Assembly: GCA_038380795.1 (NCBI GenBank)
Contig: CM076261.1
Coordinates: 36,171,866 to 36,235,865 of the forward strand
DNA: 64,000 nucleotides
From: Pyrocephalus nanus
Taxonomy: Eukaryota > Chordata > Aves > Passeriformes > Tyrannidae
Direction: 5' to 3'
The notes beneath the pieces are model-generated. The model was not told where the DNA came from. It worked only from the letters and a program-made list of their open reading frames with translations, and made no database searches. The position numbers and the translations under genes were made by a program. Positions 1 to 12,647 of the stretch are shown here, one piece after another (position 1 is the stretch's first letter; every line of letters begins with the position of its first letter).

Positions 1-3000
1 TATTGTCACACTGATGATATATTAGTGTAATACATTATCTGAACAACATCATTCCTATGATGTATTGCTAGCTAGCACAGAGCTAGCTGGTGAGAGTTGG
101 TTATAAAGACTTAGCACCTTTTATGGTATTTAAAAAACCCCTTAAATTAAGCACTTTATTTTAAGACTTGCACACTAAAAGGAATATGTGAAAAGGTGAT
201 GGATATTTTAAAATTTAATTTATGGTAAGGCACTTCCTAAGTATGAATTCTAGAAGTAAAATCAAGCAAAAGTTTGTGGGAACACCAAAGAGGTACATTC
301 CTGAAGATATTGCTTTGCGGGTTGTCAGTGGTAGTGTTCATACACTGTATCATTAAAACGTCATATTTTATAAACTTACATTATATAGCATAGAAGTAAC
401 TATTTACCATTCATTAAAGAATCAACTTTTAGCATGGCAACAACATGAAAGCTTACTGTGGTGTATAAAAAAAAAAAAAATGTTGGGGAGGTTCTTTTAG
501 TGGATGTGACATTCACAGACTAGATGTTAATAAAGTTTAGTCCTTGCACTAGCTTTTGGTCAGGTGTTTCACAATCAGGAGAAATTTCATTCCTTTTGGA
601 CTACAGCCTTTATGGAAATGCAACAGCTACCAGTTATTACAAATTTTTATTCAAAATACTTAAGGAAAAAAAAAAGAGAGAAATGAATGAATGAATGAAA
701 TAGAGAAAAAACCCAACAGAACCACCAAAATGGACTAAGGAAAAATATATAATATAATCTCAAAAAGTCATAGCTGGGCATAAACTGCATTACTGTGACC
801 AACTATACACATCAAAGCTTATAAAGGTGTCCTTAAGGCTATTCTTTACTTACTTATGAATGAAAGTTTTGAGAGGTTTTTCCTTCTCATTTCAGTGGAA
901 AATTTTATTAATAATTACCAAGAAAATCAATGAAATAAAGACAATAAAGTCCTTCCCAACAAGGTTCCTAATCTATATGCTCTACTGTAGATTCATATGA
1001 AAACTTTCCTGTCAAAAGGACAGAGAGAGAAAGAAGAGAGAAAAAGAAGGTGTCAGAACTACTGGAAAGTCTCTGAGCATTCCCATATTAAAGCAGTGTT
1101 TGAACAGTGCTCTGTCTGTGTAAAAATGGCTAACAGAAGGGATGGTACAGTAGAATATCTGAATTTTTTAAGTTTCTCGAAAGCGATATGGAAAAGAGTC
1201 TGGAAAAGTAAGAAAAGGATAAAATAAATTTGAAATAATGATTTTTTTTCTACAGTTTTTTCATAAAAATCTGTCTATCAAAAGCTGCTGTGGAGAGCAG
1301 AGCTGTCAAACATCAATGATTAGCAAAAAAACTGTTTATGTTCCTAATCTCATAAATCTATTACTTTCTTCTCCCCTGACATTTTGTATCCATCTCATAA
1401 ATTTATAGAGTTCATACCCATAGAGTCTGTTAAGACCCCCTGTATAACATAAACTATATAATTTCACCAAAGATTTTTCTGATCTATCCCTTAATTTCAG
1501 GGTTTTTTGCCTTTCTCCTGTCCTTTAGATGGTAAATCCTATCAGCATGGGATGCTTATCTATGCAATGGTTACAACACTGCAGCATGATCTTTCACTAC
1601 TCTTTGAACAGACTTTTGCAGCAGAAAGCATGAAGTGTTAGCTGGGTTAAACTGAAAAATACATGGCATGAAATTACCATTACTTGGACCCTGAGGTCCA
1701 AGACCAAAAAAAAAGGGCTAAAGTGCAAGGAATACAGATGTACAGGATGTGGGACTTGCTGGGAGTTTGTACTGTATATAGAATAGCATATTTTTCGCCA
1801 TAAACATCACCATACATGCATATTGCAATGTATGTAAAACAGTTAAATCAATGCAAATATATGCCATTGAAGAGAGAGCATGTTTTGGAACTGAAAATGC
1901 ACTCTTTGTCAATGTCAGTTTTGTGACAACCTTTGATAGTGCATAGGGATTTCTTTAGTCACTTAGGGGTCAAGATCAACTGTTCCTCTCTTTAAGAATT
2001 TACCGTCTGATTGATTGCACTTCAGTGAAAACTGAGTAGTAAAAATACTTGTATATTTCATTCCTTAGGGGACCAGAGGTTCCATAAGAACTTGATAAAC
2101 TAATAATATTAAAATTAACCTAGATATTATTGAGAAAATGGAACAATTCCTGGTATCTCAGTACCTGTCTTAATTTCTCATTGGTCAGATAATAACCCTG
2201 ACAGTCATTTGTTGGATGAAATTCTGAAATTGTTTCATAATAAAACTGGGAATATCAGAAGAAGATTCTTCATTTTGTAAGAGCATTCTCTAGCAGCTCC
2301 TTTAGGAAATAAATTGTGTGCAAATATATAATAAAAATGATTTTGCTGTTCAAGGAGACTTAATTTGCTTCATTTCATGATGGCTGAGCCCAGTATAAAT
2401 TGTCAAGATCTTGTGCTTGCTGAAATGAAGTATAAATACAACAAGAAAATATATATAACAAGAGATATTTTGGATCATATTTACCATGAGTTCTCAACAT
2501 GGGTCAGAAACAAGTAGACCATGTTCTGGAAAACACCCTTCACCAGGGAAGTTCTATAAGTACATCAAAAAAGTTTTAAAAACCATGTTCATGGGTAATT
2601 AAGATTTTGGGTAGTACGAATGTTGGGGCTTAAAGCATTTGAAATGTAGATATGCATAACAGCCCAAAACTCAGACTATACTGAAGAGATACTATATAAA
2701 TAGCTCAAATATGTGTACTTGAGATGCAGTAGTAGCTTTGAATTGTTAGGAGTACGTGACTACAAAGAAATGACTGTTATTTCCCAAATTTCATGGGTGT
2801 CCCAAATTTTTAGATGTTTAAAGAGGCACATAAAAGCTGGTAGTTTTTCAAAATAGAAATTAATATTAAATTCAAAAGATGTTAAGAACTATTTGGTGTT
2901 TTATAAAGTATTTATTTGCATTCCTACATACCTAAAATATTTGAAAAAAATCCTCACTGTAAATTAGTGGAAGGATTGGTAGGCTAACTCTGAAAATGCA

Positions 3001-3359
3001 TTTGTTTTTACCCATGATCACTACAATCTCTTTGTATTTGGCAGGATTTTTCTCCATCTGTTTGAACATCAAAAAAACTAGTGTATTAAAAAAATTAATT
3101 TCTTTATTGATTTATAATTTAAAGGTACTCATGTAAATTAAGCAAGGACACAAATATTACTGAAGGAAAAGAAACAAAAGTCGTGAAGGTAAGTTAAAAT
3201 TTTGAGGAAATAAGAAGTTTTTTACAGTGATTTGGAAGAGCCATTAAAGTCACTACTTTCAAAGTTAAATAAATCATAAATGCTTGAGAGAAGAGTATGC
3301 ATCAATACTGAACTCTTTAAATCATATTTCCACTTTTTAAAAGCAAAAGTGCCCTGGAT
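1..3359. other. AT-rich DNA, no gene recognised
   Basis: No coding region, RNA gene or known repeat family was recognised. The stretch holds only short simple repeats: an A-run at about 468-480 and an AATG tetranucleotide run at 682-699. Frames such as 997-1227 and 1718-1912 (minus) are short, carry no recognisable domain and have no exon-like context. They are best treated as chance frames. Confidence 0.6.
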
Positions 3360-3502
3360 TTTCTTTTTCTGTTTGTTTTTTGGGGTTTTTTTTGTTCATT
3401 TGTTTGTTTTGTGTAGGGGGTTTTTTGTTTTGTATTGTTTTGTTTGTTGTTGGGTGGTTGTGGTTGGGTGGTTTTTTTTGGTTGTTTTTTTTTTTTTTTT
3501 TC
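3360..3502. repeat. T/G-rich low-complexity tract
   Basis: About 140 bp made almost only of T and G on the plus strand, with GTTT-type units, several GG and GGGG runs and a closing T-run of about 17. Overlapping frames on both strands (3280-3585) are low-complexity Phe/Val/Gly or Lys/Asn/Gln strings and are not genes. It is one of several similar tracts in this window. Confidence 0.9.
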
Positions 3503-6500
3503 CAATTTTTACATAATGATTTTTTTCTGAGGAAAAGGCATACAAGGAGAAAGCATGAATAAAAGATATGACATAGCTTTTTCATTCCTGACTGAATTCA
3601 AATGAATTTCCAGGCCTGGAAGTTGAATAACTTGTCTAAAACTCATAAACTATACAGTTACAAGAGAAAAAGTAAGTAGTAATAAATGTGGAATTTCTTT
3701 CTGCCACCATTTAGTACTTCTTTGTAAAAGGGTATAACAGAGAAGCTACTAACCCAGAATAAGAAACTGAAGTATTGTTCCAAAGTAAAGGTTTGTATTT
3801 GATGTTTCTGAGTTCGAAATTCCTTTCCTTTGCAAAAGCATCTGAGCAAGGCGTACGACATTCTGAGCACAACACTGGAAAGTCAGAAACTCACATTCTT
3901 TGTTCAAAGTGAGCTGTCATGAATTATGTTATCTTAAGAAAATAAGTTCTGGAAGAATAATCCACAGCTGAAGAATTTGGTTCACCGAAATTTTAAAATT
4001 CATTGAAAATAAGTATTAACAATGGTGTCACTGTGATAGTTCACCCATGTGGTACAAAGTTTTCCATCCCAGAAAGATCAAAGTGAAGCATGTAGAGGAA
4101 CAATTTCTTGTTATGATTAGACACTAGAGTTACTGTCTAATCATAAAAAAAGGAGTTAAAAATCACAGCTGTTTAACATCGCTGGACTCAAGCCATGAGA
4201 ACAACTTCCAAGTTTAGAATATAAGCTAGTAGTAAGTTTAGATATGATATATGGGAATCTAAATAATTGTCTACTTGATTTCTTCCATTTACAATTCTTT
4301 TCATCCATTACCCATTATTCACATCCACTCTTCCTCTGAAAAATAGTAAGTTATTCACCTGTTTTTTTGCTAGCTGTATGTGAATTGCCAAAATTGATGT
4401 CACATACTGTAAGACACTAAAGGAAGCATTGCTGCTTGTGGTGATTCACAAACCTTTGAGGACCAACATATAACAGTTGTGTGACTGCTAGATAGAGGTT
4501 AAGTCTTCAGAAACTCAGTATTAACTCTTGGTGAGTATAAGAATATTGTGTTTGGTACAATTATCTAGAAGGAATGGATATTTTGCTGCCTTAAGCACAT
4601 CTCCAGAAAGACCCAAGGATTGATGTGTTGGAAGGACTTTGATTATACAGTCTGTCACTTAATAGAAATTATTTTACAGCATCAGGTGCTGAACAATAGC
4701 ATAAGAATGTCCAGAAAAGCTGCTACGGACTATGGGGAATACAGAGCTGAGAGAAGTTATACTCACATATCAGAGATGCCGAAGTAGATTTTTTTGTTAA
4801 AGGAAGGAGTTAACTGAATTATTCCACTTCTTTAGATATATTGGGCAGCATACTAGTTCTGGAGTTTTGATTACTTTTCTTTGCATTGCTAGCATGAATA
4901 TATGTATATTTAGTAACATGACTTGTCTTTTCCTATTGCGTTCTCTAAAGAATCTCATGAAAATACAGATCATACATAAAAAGTAACAAACTGCAAGTAT
5001 TTTTTCTCAATACTATACAATTATTCTAAGAAAAGGAAGACTGGTTTATTTCTTTTCTTTTTCTTTCTTTTTTAAAAAAAAAAAACAAACAGGGAGCTTT
5101 ACTGCAAGATAAAGGGCAGCACTGCTGCAAAATAAAGCAGAGAAACTTTCAGGTAGACTTCTCTGATGCCAGTAGGAGTTTTACCCATTGCCTTTGCTAG
5201 GATCAGGAATGCTACTCATGAGATCTGCAGAGGGATGTTCTGTAGAGAATTTTAACCAGATTTGTACATAAATTCTTTACCTGTCACATTAAATTTGTCC
5301 CATAATTTGGCTCCATCTCTTGCTGGCATTCAGATGACATGAGATTAACTTTTTGTAATCTTTCTGTAAAGCATGTATTAGACCTTCCACATTACAGATT
5401 TGCACAGACTTTACCAAGTTTTCATATGTTTTTGAATTCAGATGTATGTCTTTGATCTGTATATTTTAAACAAATTTATTTCAGTGGAGGCAAGGAAATT
5501 TACTTGATGGAAAGTGTAAGATGTTTTCAACCTTTTTATGGCATTTAATGTTATAACAGAAAATCAGATACCTTGTCAGTAAAAAACTGCAATCAGTGAA
5601 AGTAGTAGTTAGTAGAAGATAGGAGAAAAAGCAGTATTTCAGAGCAGATTCTGGGAACATCTGGAGAAGATTGCTGTAGTAAAATGGAAGCATAAAAGAC
5701 TAAACAAAGGTTGATGACTGGGATATAGAAATATATACATTTCTTAAAACTTCCATTTGCATAAGTGAATAAATCTATCTCCTAAAGGTAAGATTGCTGA
5801 GAGTTCCTTTCCATTTCTGAAAAAGAAACTAAAATTTATATTTAATTTAATCCAAGAAAAAGAGGCAGAATGACAGAATTTATTTTATTTAATTTTATTT
5901 GATATCCAACACTTTCATTTAACATGGAAAAAATTCAGTGCAGTCCTACCATTTGGCCAGATTGAAGAGAATTAGTCTCTCATCATAGGCCAGCAACGTG
6001 AAATTCTGAATTTTTTCGTTATCTGCAAATGCAGCTTCTATAATTATATCAGTTCACAATCAGCTATCTCTTGTTTAGCATACCCTCAACATCACTATTT
6101 GTTAATCTGAGTTCAAACTTTATCTCCCAAGCTTTTCAAGCATATAAGTATTCTATTTAAGATAGTAAATGGAAATTATAACGCTTCACATCAGTACACA
6201 TACCCACCGAAACTGTGAAGGAACCAAAAATCATATATTTCCCCAAGAGTGACAGAGCTGCCCGTATCTATTATCATCAGTGAAGGTTCTGCCAAGCTCA
6301 GCATTGACCTCCCTTTATATTTCATTACAGATTATCACTCCAGGGAAGTTCTAATTGGATAGTTGTGTGATCTTGGTCAGGTTCCTTTCTGCCAATATAG
6401 GAACAAAAAATAGCTAAAATATAGTACATACTGTTCTGGACTTTATTTATTCAGTGATACAGGCATGTCCTAATATGATTTTTTATTTCATAATTGTGAT

Positions 6501-8134
6501 TGTTAATTTTCAGTACTATAATGGTGTAATTATTTTGATGCATAAAATGGACCTCAAGTGCAGGAATATGAAACTGTAATTAGTCCTCCATTCTGCAAAG
6601 TGGAAGTGGCTGAAATGAATTTATCTTTTTTGCTCACTTAAACAAAGGAATTATAGATGGGAAAAGTTTGTCCCAATGTGTTTCAGTGATATGGAGAAAG
6701 TGAATATGGACAAACAGAAATATGAAAAATAGAAAAAAACCCCATTACACAAATATTCACTGGTAAATTTAAATGAGCTAGATTCAACCATGTTCCTTTA
6801 TGGATTTATTTTCCACTAAGTTCTGAAGGTGAAGCTATCTTCTCTACAGAAACCCAAACAAGATTTATATCTTATTAAAGGTTTGCTTAATCTCATATTG
6901 AAGGCTTAATTAGAGCTTGTGCTGACCTTCTTCATGGAGAATGAGTTTATCTTTCATGAGCAGTATTAATACCTTGAATACTTATTCTGAATCTGAATTA
7001 CTCATACATCAGCTAAAAATCTGATGCTGAACTGCTTAGCTGACTTACGACTTCTCATTTTGAATTTTATACTTCAGATGAATAGGAATAGAAACTATTT
7101 TTTGTTGCAAAAGTTATTAAATCTGAAGAGCCCACATGACACCTGACCCTAACCTACGTCATCTCACATCTTGAATGTTCTTCCTTAACTGTTCGCTAAT
7201 GCTCAAAGGGAGAATGTGATAACTTGAAATAACAATTACCTTTGAGATTGTTTCAATCTTTGAAGGCAACTTAATGTTAAATATGTACTTTCTTCCTGTA
7301 TGCAACCAAGCTAACTAGTAAAAGCACATTAAACATGATGCTGAAAAATATGGCTAATAAGTTTAAGGTTTTTGGTTAATGTATGGAAAGAAAGTAGTAT
7401 GCCAGATTTTTCATGGTACCTGCAATATTGCCGTAAGAATTTTGCAAGCAATAGTATCTGAGGTAATCTTGAAATTCCCTTTGCCAATTACCTATTTGTT
7501 TGCTTATTGAGCTAAAACATGAAAGACTAGGTCATAGGTTCACCTAATGGGTTTTTGTAAGGGCAGGATTAATCTCATTTGATTGCAAAGAGTAGGTCTT
7601 TATTCTAAGGTATCAGCTGGGGTCCTTCTACAGTGGAAGAGAAAGCAAGCCTGAGAATAAGTCATATTCTTTGAAGGGACAGATCAAAACAACTCATGTG
7701 AACTATCTTCTAGATTGCCTGTGTTCTTTTCTCTGACTGTAGAGGTATTTTAGATAATAATATGGATTAGAAGCCAAATTCTCAAGAAAGTAAAAGATGA
7801 CATCTATTTAAGTGAAGCTGGTTAGTTCTGGAACTATTTTAAAGAGCACTTTTTAAAAAGTGTTTAATAATAGTAGCCACAGTAATAAGTAAAATGGGTC
7901 TACTGGACAAAAGTGTTTTCTTCATGTGTTGCTTTGCTTTGGCCCTTGGCCTACCAAAAATTGTGTTTTCTGTCCAATAAAAATTGGGGAATGAGAGTTA
8001 ATGTGCTATTACAGTGCAGTAAATCAAAGAGAATATGGCAAAAAAGATCTTGAAAAATATAAGCCCTTAGTGAATTCAATATTTCAACATTTTCATATTT
8101 GTAGGATTCATTAATATTATAATTTACGCTTTTC
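3503..8134. other. AT-rich DNA, no gene recognised
   Basis: No gene or family-level repeat was recognised. It contains a 13-bp perfect hairpin at 4111-4146 (listed separately) and a T/A-rich run near 5050-5090. The minus-strand frames at 3658-3870 and 5481-5693 lack recognisable protein features. Confidence 0.55.
4111..4146. repeat. Perfect 13-bp inverted repeat, 10-nt loop
   Basis: The left arm TTATGATTAGACA (4111-4123) and right arm TGTCTAATCATAA (4134-4146) are exact reverse complements around a 10-nt loop. It could form a cruciform or RNA hairpin. It is too short for a typical microRNA precursor, and no mobile-element end was recognised beside it. Confidence 0.85.
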
Positions 8135-8158
8135 TTTTTTTTTTTTTTTTTTTTTTTT
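8135..8158. repeat. Poly(T) run, about 24 nt
   Basis: An uninterrupted T-run, equal to poly(A) on the minus strand. I considered a processed pseudogene tail, but the minus-strand sequence leading into it resembles no gene I know. Bird genomes carry few such copies because CR1 does not use poly(A) tails. Confidence 0.8.
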
Positions 8159-10154
8159 CCCAAGCTACACAAAAATAGACGGCATTATTTCTAATGGTGT
8201 AATTATGGTCTGTTGTGTAGATGCTCAATTACAGAATTTTAAATATACAAATTATGTAAATGCCTATTTAGGGAGTATTTACAAAATACATTATTGACCC
8301 AGTAAGCCATAACAGCTCCAGTCTGTCAGAGAAATACGTATTTAGGCCCTACTTAAAATGCAAATTATTGGCCCAATAGACCATAACAAGTTCTTCAGAA
8401 CTGTTATATTCTATCATAGAAATCCATGGTTGGGGACTTGCTGGCTAATGACTTTTGTGTGAAAGCTACCTTGGAAACTGTCCTTAAGTACACAAATTTC
8501 CCACATGATAGAACATAATGGCTATTTTTCAACAGCTGCTGACTACAGAATAGTATTGGGTTCTATTAGGTAGCTAGTTAGTTGTCAGATCTGAAACAGA
8601 AATGCGCAGATGCTATACAAAGATACTGATTGGCTTCAGATTCCCCTTTCATTTTGTTTGAAGCAATATCTGCTAAGGCACAGCAGCTATTTTTCAAAAA
8701 TAACTATTCATACCTCATGGGGATTTACAACACCAATTCTATATTGAAACAACTTTGGTGATAATGAATGTTCTGTTGAAAACTAAGACATGGACCAACG
8801 GTCCAAAAGGGTTATTATAAATCCTTATTAAACAAAGCACTTTTCATAGTCTTCAAGAAGAAGCATACACATGCATTACTAAAGTGATTGAAATTACATA
8901 AAATTACACTACATTTAAATGTTTTTCATTAAATATTAGTAAAACTGGGAGTGCCTACAGGGGCACTACTGCTACATAATAGCCAATTTACAAAATGTGT
9001 CCCTGAAATCAAGAAGTTGCAGAGAAAGCATCAGAACCTAACTGAGGAGATTGTCTGGAATTTTAATTGCTAAGGAAAAAAAAAAAAAGCTAGTCATACA
9101 CCATGGCTCAGTTTTGAAAGTGTACATTTAAAGAACTTCCCCAGCCTGAACAGGGATCTATTATTGAACCAGCATTCTGAACTACTTAAGGAGCTGAAAT
9201 ACATTCACAACTCTGAGTTTATGGACTTGGGAATGCTCATTAAGAGATGCTGAACGAGGATTCATATTTGTAGAGACCAGTCGTTTTTTATGATTCTTAG
9301 ATGTAAAAATTCTACTCTTTACGATATTGGAAACAGAATTCTTTTCTAAGTGCACCCATTGTATTAATCAATTCTTTTAAATCGTTAGGCTTTATTTTCT
9401 GTGTTTTAATCTTAACAGTAGAAAAGTGTAAACACAGTTCCAAAAAGAGAGCAAGAGATTGAGCAAGGAGTATACTTTTCAGACAACTTCTTCAAAACTT
9501 ATTTCTGAGGGCTGTTCTCAGTACAATTGAAGACCATTAATCTTACAAAATGAAACGTCCTGAAATCTTAGAGAACTCATTTGATAATATAGTGATGAAA
9601 CAATTTTAGATTTTTTAATATTATTTTTCTTCTTATTGCCTTAATTCTAATACAATTATTCTAAAAGAGGTACGGAAAATTTTCTCTGTGTAATCATTAT
9701 ATACCAACATGCTAAATAATTTTATTATCATTTTACCACTTTTATTTATAGTACCTGTCATTGCATATGTCCAACTTAAACAGTATCAATAAAAAAAGTT
9801 TATTCTTCTGGAAATGCATATGGCACGTAATTACAGATCTGCAGATTTTAAATTACTACAGGTTGTCTTATTGATAAAGAAGTGCATAGTTGATAGGAGA
9901 AAAATAGAAATGCTTTATGATTTGATAAAAACAGAATATTTTTGAATTCTCCCTCTTTCAAACTGAGGCATTATAAGTTAACACAAAAGCAACATACTTT
10001 TGTGTTTCAAACTCTGAAGAATATACTAGCCTTTTTTTTTTTACAGCAAGGGTCTTTTACACAGATCTTAAAATGGGTATAGATGTAACAGCTGAGGACA
10101 GTTTATCTGTTTTCATTCTGAGTACACCAAAAGTGAAGCGACGTAAAAAGATCG
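8159..10154. other. AT-rich DNA, no gene recognised
   Basis: Nothing identifiable was seen beyond short A- and T-runs (for example about 9076-9087 and 10032-10042). No reading frame here looks like protein-coding sequence. Confidence 0.55.
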
Positions 10155-11096
10155 TATCACAGAATCACAGAATATGATGACTTGGAAGGGACCCACAAGA
10201 ATCATCGAGTCCAACTTCTGGCACTGCACAGGAGTGTCCCCAAGAATCACGTTATGTGCCGGAGAGTATTGTCCAAATGCCTCTTGAGCTACGCCAGGCT
10301 TGGTGCTGTGACCGCTTCTCTTGGGACCCTACCACCCTGTGGGTGAGAAATATCTTTCTAATATCAAAACTAAATCACATTTGACACAAATTCAGGCCAT
10401 TTTCTCAGGTCCTGTCACTGGTCACCAGAAAAGAGACCAGTGGCTGCCCCTCCTCTTTCCCTCACAAGGAAGTTGTAGACTGCAATAAGGTCTCCCCTCA
10501 GTCCCCTCTTCTCCAGGTTGAATACATCAAGTGACCTCAACCACTGCTCATATGCGTTGCCCTCAAGGCCCTTCACCATCTTCCTTGCCCTCCTTTGGAC
10601 ACTTTCTAATGGTTTAAAGTCTTTCTTATATTGTGGTGCCCAAAACTGCACACAATATTCAGGATGAGGCCACACCAGTGCAGAGCAGAGCAGGACAATC
10701 CCCTCCCTCTACTGGCTGGTGATGCTGTGCCTGATGCCCCCCAGGACATGGTTGGTCCTCGTGACTGCCGCGGCACTGCTGACTTATATTCAAGTTGCCA
10801 TCAACTAGGACCCCCAGGTCCCTTTCCACGGCACTGCTTTCCATTCCCCAGTCTATGTGAGCATGCAGGGTTGCCCCATGCCAAGTGCAGAATCCAGAAC
10901 TTCCTCTTGTTGAGCTTCATATGGCTGATGATTACCCAGTCCCCTAATCTGTCAAGGTCTCTCTGCAGGGCCTCCTTGCCTTTGAGGGTGTCAACAGCTC
11001 CTCTCAGTTTTGTGTCATCTGCAAATTTGCTTTGAATCCCCTCCAGTCCTGTGTCCAAGTCATTGGTGAATAATTTGAAGAGCACAGGGCCTAAGA
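10155..11096 (-). mobile_element. CR1 LINE, 5'-truncated, decayed ORF2 and 3' UTR
   Basis: A minus-strand CR1 retrotransposon copy. Its 3' end lies at the low coordinate, where minus-strand ATTCTGTGATTCTGTGATAC is the typical CR1 tail. Reading inward, the 3' UTR is followed by the C-terminal part of the ORF2 reverse transcriptase. The frame at 10415-10675 contains the CR1-typical run [13 protein letters not shown], and the frame at 10801-11223 holds the catalytic F-A-D-D-T-K box, encoded at 11014-11025. Similarity stops near 11096, so the endonuclease and most of the polymerase are missing. Frames are broken, so this is a dead 5'-truncated copy. It belongs to the same tail group as the element at 39959-41073 and looks fairly young compared with other CR1 copies here. 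Subfamily was not assigned. Confidence 0.93.
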
Positions 11097-11889
11097 TATT
11101 ATAATTAGAAAGCAAGTTTTTCTCTGCAAAGGTAAGTCCTACCCATGCAAATCTTGTACTAACTGAATAGATAACCCGTCTTTTAAATATATTTTGGGCT
11201 TGGTCAGTGAGATAAGATGGCAAGATGGAGTTTGCTTCTAAAAGTATTCTTAGACTTTTGCCTTACTTCTTCAAGATCTTCTCCATGATCCTTATTTTTT
11301 GGGGGGGAGAGGCGGTTGCTTTGGTTTTTTTTTTTTGAGCTGAGAACAGAGAGGAGTGTATCTCATATCTGCAATACTTCTTATAAATGCAGTTGATTAT
11401 GTACCCACTGGCCAGGTAGCTGAATTGGTGACTTTACCTCCAAGGGTGTCAAGGACAAAAGAACTGAAGAAAACAAGTGTATAAATTCATATACAGCATC
11501 GAAAACACCACTGTTACAGAACAGCGTGGTGGGAAGTATTCCTGTAAACATCCAAGTCAATATATGTAGACCACAAACCTTTACTGTCCTATGTTTCCAG
11601 AGCATCTGACCTAAGTTAGAATCCTAACTCTGAATTCCCTGTCTATTTCGATGGTGGCAAAAGCTAGTGACTCAAAGCACAGTTTGGTCACTAGTCCAGA
11701 CACCAGTGTAAGTGTCATTGTGCCTGTTCTTTAAACAGGCTGCAGAGGAGGACAGACACACAGAAAGATGTGTGAAAACTTATTTACTTCCCTATGGAAT
11801 TTATTTATTCAAATACACAGTGAGAAAACAACAGACAGTTGTCATACATTAAAATGGATCTGTTCAGTCTTGATGCAAGGAGAAGCCTT
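11097..11889. other. Unassigned DNA between two CR1 copies
   Basis: No gene or repeat family was recognised. It includes a short G/T-rich patch near 11300-11336. The minus-strand frame at 11381-11605 shows no recognisable domain. Confidence 0.5.
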
Positions 11890-11972
11890 TCACCCAGACA
11901 GCCAGGCAATGGAAGCAGGCTGCCCAGAGAGGATTGTGCGGTCTCCATCCTTGGAGATGGAGACGCTGTTCC
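11890..11972 (+). mobile_element. CR1 LINE fragment, plus strand, left half of a split copy
   Basis: The stretch through CAGGCTGCCCAGAGAGGATT and TCCATCCTTGGAGATGGAGA corresponds to the CR1 ORF2 C-terminus (the WNRLP...-type coding end). CR1 3' UTR sequence resumes at 12523 on the same strand, so the copy appears split by the LTR at 12010-12522. The 37 bp between this fragment and the LTR are too diverged to assign firmly. Confidence 0.7.
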
Positions 11973-12009
11973 TGTAAATTTTTCCTCTGACTATTCGAAG
12001 CATGACAGT

Positions 12010-12522
12010 TGTCACACTCCCAAAACCAGAGGCTTTAACTCCTAAGACTGAAGCTCCTGGGCAGCCAGAGGGAGGCTCCAGTGAGCCGAGGGGTGCCCAG
12101 CTTGACTCCGTACACACAGCACTGTCAAAGACAGACCAGACTTCATTACCAGTTGGACCCCAGGTTTTCCTTAGCAGAGTCTCAGACGTCTCGATCCATA
12201 AACTAGTTTATTTAGAATGCAGTAACACAGAAACAGCCTGAGCTGAGTGCCTCTGAGGAGGAACCTGAACAAAGGAAACCCTGGGCTTTTATACCCTCAC
12301 TGTCCAAGTGCTCCAAAATCGATGTTCCTGCCGACTCCTCGGCTCCTGCCGTGTCTGAAAGCGTTCGGTCCCCTGGCTATGCTACAGGTCCCGTACCCTT
12401 TGTTATGCAAAGTGTCGGTAGTTCATGGCCTCCTGCCCAGGGCACTGCAGCTGCACACTGAGCTACCTGCAATGAATATATTTAACCAAATCGAGAAATA
12501 TTGTCCGAACCCAGGACTGACA
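12010..12522 (-). mobile_element. Endogenous retrovirus LTR, solo, minus strand
   Basis: Read on the minus strand, this 513-bp unit starts TGTCAG and ends GTGACA, giving a 5-bp terminal inverted repeat of the TG...CA type. It carries a good TATA box (GGTATAAAAG, about 12287-12296) and, about 75 bp downstream, a polyadenylation signal AATAAA (about 12211-12217). That is the order and spacing of a short LTR. It lies between two halves of a plus-strand CR1 (11890-11972 and 12523-12590), so it inserted into that copy. No internal gag/pol/env sequence flanks it, so it is a solo LTR. I could not find a clean target-site duplication, and the retrovirus class is not assigned. Frames at 11890-12531 are chance frames in it. 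Confidence 0.75.
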
Positions 12523-12590
12523 CTGCATTGAGCAGGAAACTGGATGAGAGAACTTATGAGGTCCATTTCAACAGGAACTACCCAGTGCGC
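12523..12590 (+). mobile_element. CR1 3' UTR fragment, plus strand, right half of a split copy
   Basis: The sequence around GAGCAGGAAACTGGATGAGA and GAGGTCCATTTCAACAGG matches the CR1 3' UTR pattern (TTGGACTAGATGATCT...GGTCCCTTCCAAC) with many changes. It continues the fragment at 11890-11972 across the intervening LTR. The terminal ATTCTGTGATTCT repeat has decayed. Confidence 0.6.
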
Positions 12591-12617
12591 ATGCAAATAA
12601 TTGAGTGAAATCATGTA

Positions 12618-12647
12618 ATTTTATCCAAGTGGAGACTTGGATAAAAT
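12618..12647. repeat. Perfect 13-bp hairpin, 4-nt loop
   Basis: ATTTTATCCAAGT (12618-12630) and ACTTGGATAAAAT (12635-12647) are exact reverse complements around the loop GGAG. It sits about 30 bp past the decayed CR1 3' end. The stem does not extend further on either side. No function can be inferred. Confidence 0.88.

Noticed and set aside
3280..3585. Overlapping open frames on both strands
   Set aside because: They exist because of the T/G tract; their compositions are low-complexity and both strands are open at once.
8135..8158. Poly(A) tail of a processed pseudogene on the minus strand
   Set aside because: No gene-like sequence precedes the run and no target duplication is apparent.
12618..12647. 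MicroRNA precursor
   Set aside because: The perfect stem is only 13 bp and pairing does not extend beyond it; microRNA hairpins need a longer stem.
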